Positions 6,141-10,597 of a DNA stretch of 10,597 bases are shown one piece after another. The notes below the pieces were generated by a model. The model was not told where the DNA came from. It worked only from the letters and a program-made list of their open reading frames with translations, and searched no databases. A program made the translations under genes and the position numbers. The stretch is from Xanthobacteraceae bacterium (lineage in GTDB: Bacteria > Pseudomonadota > Alphaproteobacteria > Rhizobiales > Xanthobacteraceae), in contig JASHRY010000083.1 in the NCBI GenBank assembly GCA_030037105.1, forward strand, positions 1 through 10,597, given 5' to 3'. Every line of letters begins with the position of its first letter. Position 1 is the stretch's first letter.

Positions 6141-7438
6141 ACGCCGCATTCTGCCGCGATTGTCTCGCCGACGTCCCGCCGCTGGCTGCGCGCTGCCCGG
6201 CCTGCGGCTCGCCGCGACTGCTGCGGCACGCGGAACTCATGCAGCTCGCCGTCGCCCATGTCGATTGCGACGCCTTTTACGCCACCATCGAGAAGCGCGA
6301 CGATCCCGCACTTGCCGCCGAGCCGGTCATCGTCGGCGGCGGCCGGCGCGGCGTCGTCGCCGCGGCGTGCTATGTCGCGCGTACCTTCGGCGTGAAGTCG
6401 GCCATGCCGATGTTCGAGGCGCTGCGGCTATGCCCGCACGCGCGCGTCATCCGCCCCGACATGGAAAAGTACGCCCGTGTCGGCCGCGAGGTCCGTCAAA
6501 TGATGCTGGCCTTGACTCCGCTGGTCGAACCGCTGTCGATCGACGAGGCCTTCCTCGATCTTTCCGGCACCGAGCGGCTGCACCTGCTGCCGCCGGCCAA
6601 GGTGCTCGCGCGCTTTGCGGCCGACGTCGAGAGGAAGCTGCGCATCACCATGTCGATCGGTCTTTCCTGCAACAAATTCCTGGCCAAGATCGCCTCCGAC
6701 CTCGACAAGCCGCGCGGCTTTGCGGTGTTGGGCGCGGCCGAGGCGCAAGCGTTCCTGGCGCCGAAGCCGGTGAGCTTCATCTTCGGCGTCGGCAGAGCCG
6801 GCGCCGCCCGGCTCAACCGCGACGGTTTTCACCGCATCGCCGATCTGCAGCACGCGAGCGAGATCGCGCTGGCGCGCCGCTACGGCGAGGAGGGCCGCCG
6901 CCTCGCCCGTCTCGCGCGTGGCCTCGATGCGCGGCTGGTCAGCGCCGCGCGCGAAACCAAAAGCGTGTCCTCCGAAACGACGTTCGACCGCGACATTGCA
7001 GACTTCCGTTCCCTCGAGCGCATTCTCTGGAGCCAAGCCGAGGAGGTCTCGGCCCGACTCAAGGCCAAAGCGCTCGCCGGCTCGACGGTGACGCTGAAGC
7101 TCAAGACCGCAAATTTCAAGATCCGCACCCGCACGCGAGCGCTGGGAGCGCCGACGCAACTGGCAACGCGTATCTTCGCCGCCTCGCGCAGCCTCCTCGC
7201 GCGCGCGGCCGACGGCACGGAATTCCGCCTTCTCGGCGTCGGCGTGAGTGCGATCACCTCGGCCGACGCGGCCGATCCCGCCGATTTCGTGGACGCCCGG
7301 ATGGCTGAAGCCGAGCACGCGCTCGACCGCGTGCGCGCCCGTTTCGGCGAGGATGCGGTGGTCAGAGGTCTTGCGTTCGCGCAGCCGAAGGAACACGGAG
7401 CGTCACGGCAAGGGGCAAAGCCAAGGATGGAGCGATGA
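6137..7438 (+). CDS. dinB: DNA polymerase IV (Y family) with N-terminal zinc ribbon
   Basis: Error-prone translesion DNA polymerase that extends past lesions and mismatched ends. The 433 residues start with a four-cysteine knuckle (C6xxC9 and C20xxC23), followed by the Y-family core. Catalytic acids are D43 in HVDCDAFYA and D136/E137 in SIDEAF; Y48 is the expected steric gate against ribonucleotides. Further signatures are the fingers stretch GRRGVVAAACYVARTFGV, LSCNKFLAKIASDLDKP in the palm, a helix-hairpin-helix region (FIFGVGRAGAARL) and a little-finger domain (about 270-380). No obvious clamp-binding motif stands out at the C-terminus. The GTG start at 6137 is chosen because it overlaps the DUF3572 stop and just precedes the cysteines; the frame is also open a little upstream. 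No LexA-type GTTC-N7-GTTC site is evident upstream. It converges on eipB with a 9-nt gap. Confidence 0.94.
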   Translation: MNAAFCRDCLADVPPLAARCPACGSPRLLRHAELMQLAVAHVDCDAFYATIEKRDDPALAAEPVIVGGGRRGVVAAACYVARTFGVKSAMPMFEALRLCPHARVIRPDMEKYARVGREVRQMMLALTPLVEPLSIDEAFLDLSGTERLHLLPPAKVLARFAADVERKLRITMSIGLSCNKFLAKIASDLDKPRGFAVLGAAEAQAFLAPKPVSFIFGVGRAGAARLNRDGFHRIADLQHASEIALARRYGEEGRRLARLARGLDARLVSAARETKSVSSETTFDRDIADFRSLERILWSQAEEVSARLKAKALAGSTVTLKLKTANFKIRTRTRALGAPTQLATRIFAASRSLLARAADGTEFRLLGVGVSAITSADAADPADFVDARMAEAEHALDRVRARFGEDAVVRGLAFAQPKEHGASRQGAKPRMER

Positions 7439-7447
7439 CGATTTACG

Positions 7448-8308
7448 CTACGGGCACGGTTTCGGCTGCCTGATCTCCAGCGAAGCGAGTTTGCCGGCGA
7501 CGACGAAATCGTTGTAATCGAGCGACAAAGCGCGTGAAATACCATTCTCGTAAAGCTCGAAGCCGATCGTATAAACCGGCGTCTGCTCGCCACTTTTTGG
7601 GTTCTGGCCCTCGTCGAAATAGCTGATCGTGACCGGCCAGCGCGGGACATTGGCAAGCTTCGGCTCATCGGCCGCGGCGTCGTCGTGTTTGCGCTCGTCG
7701 GGAGCGAGTTTGTGGCCGATCACGGTGAGCGTCTCGTAGACCTTCTCCCCGGTATCCGATCCGTCATAGACCGGAAAGTCGAGAATGGTCTTGTTGGCGC
7801 GCGCTGCGGCAATCACCCGCACCATGTGTTCGGTAGGGAACACCACTCCGGCGTCGATATCGAGGACCTTGTGCTTGGGCTTTACCAGATCGACGGCCGT
7901 CGCCGTCCTGCGACGTTCGGCCCGGCCGTCGACCGAATCGACCAGATTCTCGTCGACAAAATTTTCCGAGGTAAATTTGAAGCTCTTGGCATCGCCGCCT
8001 TCCCAGGTCGTCGAGCGCAAATCGCTCGTGGCGATCTTGCCTTCGCCGCTGTCGAGCGCGGAGACCTGGCGGAACTGGAGCGTATAGCCGTCACAGGCGC
8101 TGCCGTCGAAATCGTAGAGGATGCGGCCGCTCACCCCAACGATCTGCGCGTTGCCGCGCGTCTCGGCGAGCGAGAGGTCGTAGATGGCCCGGTGCGGGAC
8201 GAGTACCGGGCGATTCTCCTGCGCCCTGACGCCGCAAACCGGCATGACAAACGTCAACGTGAACGCAAGGACGGCACCGCGCGATGCGAAAGTGTGAGCC
8301 GCAGCCAT
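7448..8308 (-). CDS. eipB: Cell envelope integrity protein EipB (DUF1849)
   Basis: Predicted periplasmic beta-rich protein needed for envelope integrity; Brucella EipB has the same domain and works with the TPR protein TtpA. The 286 residues begin with a Sec signal peptide: a hydrophobic core at about 11-24 and a V-R-A cleavage site at 27-29. The DUF1849 domain follows, with HRAIYDLSLAE (39-49), GRILYDFDGSACDGY (61-75), DLRSTTWEGGDAKSF (96-110), VVFPTEHM (155-162) and FPVYDGSDTGEKVYETL (178-194). C72 and the penultimate C285 match the two cysteines that form a disulfide in EipB. The start at 8308 is chosen because it gives a clean signal peptide and has GGAAG close upstream, whereas the in-frame extension to 8449 encodes a polar, Arg-rich stretch. 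It is convergent with dinB and divergent from the ridA operon. Older annotations may call it an ATP/GTP-binding protein; I see no P-loop. Confidence 0.9.
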   Translation of the reverse strand: MAAAHTFASRGAVLAFTLTFVMPVCGVRAQENRPVLVPHRAIYDLSLAETRGNAQIVGVSGRILYDFDGSACDGYTLQFRQVSALDSGEGKIATSDLRSTTWEGGDAKSFKFTSENFVDENLVDSVDGRAERRRTATAVDLVKPKHKVLDIDAGVVFPTEHMVRVIAAARANKTILDFPVYDGSDTGEKVYETLTVIGHKLAPDERKHDDAAADEPKLANVPRWPVTISYFDEGQNPKSGEQTPVYTIGFELYENGISRALSLDYNDFVVAGKLASLEIRQPKPCP

Positions 8309-8366
8309 GAATCTTCCGCTTTGTTGGCCCCGGAATTGCCGCCCCTGGTCGATTCCCCGTGGAGTC
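8309..8366. promoter_or_regulatory. Cluster of three GANTC sites in the eipB leader
   Basis: GAATC (8309-8313), GATTC (8351-8355) and GAGTC (8362-8366) fall within 58 bp directly upstream of the eipB start. GANTC is the CcrM methylation site that ties promoter activity to the cell cycle in alphaproteobacteria. Two of the sites lie in a repeated 10-mer, GARTCTTCCG (8309-8318 and 8362-8371). Regulation is inference. Confidence 0.4.
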
Positions 8367-8391
8367 TTCCGTCGATCGGCAGATGGCGGCG

Positions 8392-8420
8392 AAGATAGGG
8401 ACCCGGGCCGCTGGCCGCAA
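8392..8420 (-). promoter_or_regulatory. Probable promoter of eipB
   Basis: On the minus strand TTGCGG (8420-8415) is followed, after exactly 17 nt, by TATCTT (8397-8392), a reasonable sigma-70 pair. Transcription would start near 8385 and leave a leader of about 77 nt holding the three GANTC sites. Confidence 0.5.
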
Positions 8421-8478
8421 CTGCGATCCGCGCGATGCGCAGCTTGCATGATATGCTGCGGGCCGCCATGAAGCCCGG

Positions 8479-8490
8479 CGCAAGCTTGCG
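8479..8490. promoter_or_regulatory. 12-bp palindrome upstream of the ridA operon
   Basis: CGCAAGCTTGCG is a perfect 12-bp palindrome 22 nt before the RidA-family start. A looser GCAGC/GCTGC inverted pair lies at 8439-8459. It sits where an operator or leader hairpin would be, but no factor is recognised and no clear -35/-10 pair was found for this operon. Confidence 0.35.
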
Positions 8491-8501
8491 GGCCAAGATC
8501 C

Positions 8502-8509
8502 GGAGGAGG
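8502..8509 (+). promoter_or_regulatory. Strong Shine-Dalgarno of the RidA-family gene
   Basis: GGAGGAGG ends 2 nt before the ATG at 8512; its first GGAGG has a 5-nt spacing. It is the best ribosome-binding site in the window and fixes the start of this operon's first gene. Confidence 0.8.
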
Positions 8510-8511
8510 TC

Positions 8512-8979
8512 ATGACCGGAACGATAGAGAAGAAGTTGAGCGAGCTCGGCATCACGTTGACAACGCCGGCTGCACCGATCGCCAATTACGTTTCGTTCGT
8601 GCGTACCGGCAATTTGCTCACGGTATCCGGACAGATTTGCCTCAATGCCGACGGCAAGCTTGTTGCCGCGGGACAGCTCGGCGGCGGCGTCTCGATCGAG
8701 GACGGGCAAAAAGCGGCGCGCGCCTGCGCCGTCAACCTTCTCTCCCAGGTCAAGGCCGCACTCGGCGATCTCGACAAGGTGCGGCGCGTCGTGCGGCTCG
8801 GCGGGTTCGTGAATTCGGCGGCGGGCTTCGGCGATGGTCCGAAAGTGATGAACGGCGCCTCCGATCTCATGGTCGCGGTTTTCGGAGACAAGGGTAGGCA
8901 CGCGCGCTCGACCGTCGGCGTCTCGGCGTTGCCGCGTGACGCGGCGATCGAGATCGAAGGCCTCTTCGAAGTGTCCTGA
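8512..8979 (+). CDS. RidA/YjgF/UK114 family protein
   Basis: Member of the RidA superfamily, whose archetype hydrolyses reactive enamine/imine intermediates from PLP-dependent enzymes. At 155 residues it is longer than E. coli RidA (about 128) and resembles the chorismate-mutase-like subgroup: it opens with IEKKLSELGI (5-14), then YVSFVRTGNLLTVSGQI (26-42) and GQKAARACAVNLLSQVKAAL (65-84). The conserved Arg that binds the substrate carboxylate in RidA (R105 in E. coli) corresponds to R132 in HARSTVGVSALP, followed by IEIEG at 146-150. The subgroup differs from archetypal RidA, so imine deaminase activity should not be assumed. It is cytoplasmic and probably trimeric, as in the family. It has the strongest Shine-Dalgarno in the window, and its TGA directly abuts the next ATG, so it leads a coupled three-gene operon. 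Confidence 0.93.
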   Translation: MTGTIEKKLSELGITLTTPAAPIANYVSFVRTGNLLTVSGQICLNADGKLVAAGQLGGGVSIEDGQKAARACAVNLLSQVKAALGDLDKVRRVVRLGGFVNSAAGFGDGPKVMNGASDLMVAVFGDKGRHARSTVGVSALPRDAAIEIEGLFEVS

Positions 8980-9732
8980 ATGGTGCGCGCCTCGCTCGAC
9001 TGGCTCACCGCCCGACCGATCGCGCATCGCGGGCTGCACGACGCCGCGCGCGGGGTGATCGAGAACACGGCCGCCGCCATGCGCGCGGCTCTGGCGGCGG
9101 GCTACGGCATCGAGGCCGATCTGCAGGTCAGTGCCGACGGCGAGGCCATGGTGCATCACGACGATGCGCTCGGCCGGCTCACGGCGGGCGAGGGCCGGCT
9201 CGATCGATTGAGCGCCGCCGATCTCAAACGCGTTCCGTTCCACGGCGGCAGCGAGCGCATGATGACGCTCGGCGAGCTCTGCGACCTCGTCGCCGGGCGC
9301 ACCGCCATAGTCCTCGAGCTGAAAAGTCGGTTCGACGGCGATGGCGCCCTTTCCGCCCGCGTGGCGACAGTCCTCGCGGGATATGCGGGGTCCGCTGCCG
9401 CAATGTCGTTCGACCCGCTGCAGCTCAAGCTGCTGCGGCACGACGTCCCTCGCCTGCCGCGCGGCATCCTGGCGGCAAAATATCGGCCGCATCCTTATTG
9501 GGATCAGATGCCGCCCAGGCTGCGTTATGCAATGGGGTCCTTGCTCCCGGCCTTGACGGCGCGACCGCATTTCGTGGCTTATGCGGTCGGCGATCTGCCG
9601 GCGTTCGCGCCGGTGTTCGCGCGGCACATTTTGGGCCTGCCGCTTCTCACCTGGGTGGTGCGCACGCAAGACGAGCGGCAGCGCGCTGCGCGCTGGACGG
9701 ACCAGATGATTTTCGAAGGCTTTCGGCCATGA
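8980..9732 (+). CDS. Glycerophosphodiester phosphodiesterase family protein
   Basis: Predicted to hydrolyse glycerophosphodiesters (deacylated phospholipids) to glycerol-3-phosphate and an alcohol. The 250 residues form a GDPD-type TIM barrel: IAHRGLHD at 14-21 (catalytic H16 with R17), IENT at 27-30, GIEADLQVSADGE at 43-55 (metal ligands E45 and D47), VHHDDALGRLT at 58-68 (second catalytic His H60) and VLELKS at 111-116 (E113). Near the C-terminus is PLLTWVVRTQDERQRAARWTDQMIFEG; the LLTWVVRT strand matches the family's usual W-V/T-V-N segment. No signal peptide is seen, so a cytoplasmic location is likely. It starts directly at the RidA stop, and its TGA overlaps the next start in an ATGA, so all three genes are translationally coupled. 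Exact substrate is unknown. Confidence 0.93.
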   Translation: MVRASLDWLTARPIAHRGLHDAARGVIENTAAAMRAALAAGYGIEADLQVSADGEAMVHHDDALGRLTAGEGRLDRLSAADLKRVPFHGGSERMMTLGELCDLVAGRTAIVLELKSRFDGDGALSARVATVLAGYAGSAAAMSFDPLQLKLLRHDVPRLPRGILAAKYRPHPYWDQMPPRLRYAMGSLLPALTARPHFVAYAVGDLPAFAPVFARHILGLPLLTWVVRTQDERQRAARWTDQMIFEGFRP

Positions 9733-10597
9733 CCCGCGTCCAGAACGAGCCGCCGCCGCTGCCGCTCCCCGAGCGCGCGCCAGCGGCCGCGGAGTTGCGC
9801 GTCGGCGTGCTCACGAGCATCGGCGAAGTGAGCCCTGCAGCGTGGGACGCCTGCGCCAATCCACGATCGGGTTACGAACGCGACCGCATGGTCCGCTCCA
9901 TGTCCCTTGAAGGGGCGCATGAACCTTGTGAAAAGGTTGCCGCGAACGTTCAATTGCCGGATCAGGAATCTGTTTTCAACCCATTCTTATCATTCCATTT
10001 TCTTTCTGCACTGGAAGAATCAAAATCAGTCGGCGGCCGTTCCGGCTGGCAGGTCCGGCACGTGATCGTCAAAACCACGGGCGACGACACCATGCTCGCC
10101 GCCGCGCCGTGCTATCTCAAGAGCCACTCGCGCGGCGAATACGTCTTCGACTATGGCTGGGCCGAGGCCTACGCGCGCGCCGGCGGCAGCTATTATCCCA
10201 AGCTGCAGGTTTCAGTGCCTTTTACGCCGGCGACGGGGCGCCGACTATTGATCCGGCCGAGCCCGCACGCCCAAGATGCCCGCCGGGCGCTCGTCGCCGG
10301 GCTGATCGAGCTTTGCGGCCTCGACCGCGCGTCAGGGGTTCACGTGACATTTGCGACCGAGCCGGAATTCCGTTTCCTCGGCCAACTCGGATTTCTACAG
10401 CGCACCGACCAGCAGTTCCACTGGGAAAATCCGGGCTATGCCAGCTTCGATGACTTCCTCGCCGTGCTGACGGCGCGCAAGCGCAAGACCATCCGCCGCG
10501 AACGTCATGATGCCCTGGCGGACGGCATTACCGTGCATTGGCTGACCGGCAGCGACCTCACCGAGGCCGTGTGGGATGCTTTCTTCGCGTTCTACAT
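9729..10597 (+). CDS. GNAT/FemAB-like N-acyltransferase (COG3146), 3' end beyond window
   Basis: Partial: 289 codons are visible and the frame is open at the right edge. The sequence matches the COG3146 (DUF482, GNAT-like) group: NPFLSFHFLSALEES at 84-98, CYLKSHSRGEYVFDYGWAEA at 128-147, GGSYYPKLQVSVPFTP at 152-167 and LTARKRKTIRRER at 247-259. The group is predicted to transfer acyl or aminoacyl groups like FemAB; no substrate is established. The N-terminal 22 residues are Pro-rich. Residues about 46-82 are an extra segment between AWDACAN and NPFLSF, a place where related proteins also vary in length. The DNA from 9966 to 10031 is only about 35% GC, with codons such as TTA, TCA and AAA rare in neighbouring genes. 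The start overlaps the phosphodiesterase stop (ATGA), so it is the third gene of the operon. Confidence 0.88.
   Translation, partial: MTRVQNEPPPLPLPERAPAAAELRVGVLTSIGEVSPAAWDACANPRSGYERDRMVRSMSLEGAHEPCEKVAANVQLPDQESVFNPFLSFHFLSALEESKSVGGRSGWQVRHVIVKTTGDDTMLAAAPCYLKSHSRGEYVFDYGWAEAYARAGGSYYPKLQVSVPFTPATGRRLLIRPSPHAQDARRALVAGLIELCGLDRASGVHVTFATEPEFRFLGQLGFLQRTDQQFHWENPGYASFDDFLAVLTARKRKTIRRERHDALADGITVHWLTGSDLTEAVWDAFFAFY
9904..10031. other. Hairpin-bearing, AT-rich patch within the GNAT gene
   Basis: Within coding sequence lie three close short palindromes: CCCTT-G-AAGGG (9904-9914), AACCTT-GTGAA-AAGGTT (9922-9938) and GAACGTTC (9944-9951). They are followed by a 66-nt stretch (9966-10031) with 23 G/C bases by my count, against a clearly GC-rich background. 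The reading frame is kept throughout. Possible explanations are a short inserted element, a recombination or conversion patch from a lower-GC donor, or an overlapping regulatory function. Confidence 0.5.

Noticed and set aside
5983..7308. Plus-strand 441-codon frame overlapping dinB
   Set aside because: Arg/Ala-rich shadow of the DUF3572 and dinB genes in another frame; the overlapped frames carry complete conserved domains.
8309..8449. Longer N-terminus for eipB starting at 8449
   Set aside because: The extra 47 residues are polar and Arg-rich and would bury the signal peptide; the start at 8308 has a Shine-Dalgarno and exposes it.
8254..9669. Minus-strand 471-codon frame across ridA and the phosphodiesterase
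   Set aside because: Shadow of the real plus-strand genes; no motif, and it spans several gene boundaries.
10109..10453. Plus-strand 114-codon frame near the right end
   Set aside because: Out of frame with the GNAT gene, which is open through the whole region and has conserved motifs.
1..10597. CRISPR arrays, tRNA/rRNA genes, insertion sequences, prophage or toxin-antitoxin genes
   Set aside because: No regularly spaced repeats, cloverleaf-like segments, transposase or integrase motifs, or toxin-like small gene pairs were seen on either strand.

Overview
This is a GC-rich chromosomal stretch from an alphaproteobacterium, most likely order Hyphomicrobiales (Rhizobiales), in the Bradyrhizobium/Xanthobacteraceae area. 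The grounds are a DivK-PleD pair, a DUF3572 gene, an EipB (DUF1849) envelope protein, a DinB with the N-terminal four-cysteine extension I associate with this order, a COG3146-type GNAT protein, strong G/C third-position codon use and a dispersed palindromic repeat of alphaproteobacterial type. Species cannot be named from the sequence alone. I found no phage, plasmid, transposase, CRISPR, tRNA or rRNA.

Layout, left to right. (1) Bases 46-3072, plus strand: ribonuclease R, then a Nudix hydrolase 3 nt downstream, its Nudix box split by about 30 residues. (2) Bases 3165-3332, plus strand: rpmG (ribosomal protein L33), with its own likely sigma-70 promoter and a strong 13-bp terminator hairpin. 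(3) Bases 3333-3961: the only long gene-free stretch, with the terminator, a bulged hairpin near 3600, a compound inverted repeat at 3777-3881 and a hairpin just past pleD. (4) Bases 3962-5713, minus strand: operon divK-pleD, a cell-cycle response regulator and a diguanylate cyclase. (5) Bases 5838-7438, plus strand: a DUF3572 protein translationally coupled by a GTGA overlap to DNA polymerase IV. (6) Bases 7448-8308, minus strand: eipB, periplasmic envelope integrity, convergent with dinB. (7) Bases 8512 to the window end, plus strand: a tightly coupled operon of a RidA-family protein, a glycerophosphodiester phosphodiesterase and a FemAB/GNAT-like protein cut by the window edge.

Together the genes look like ordinary core chromosome: RNA decay, nucleotide clean-up, translation, polar development and c-di-GMP signalling, translesion synthesis, envelope integrity, and a small metabolite/phospholipid-turnover operon. 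I do not see a clear undescribed multi-gene system. The points most worth a second look are: the AT-rich, hairpin-bearing insertion patch inside the last gene; the coupling of the unknown DUF3572 protein to a zinc-ribbon DinB; the tandem 11-bp repeat and 10-bp palindrome between divK and DUF3572; three GANTC (CcrM) sites within 58 bp in the eipB leader; and the split Nudix box.
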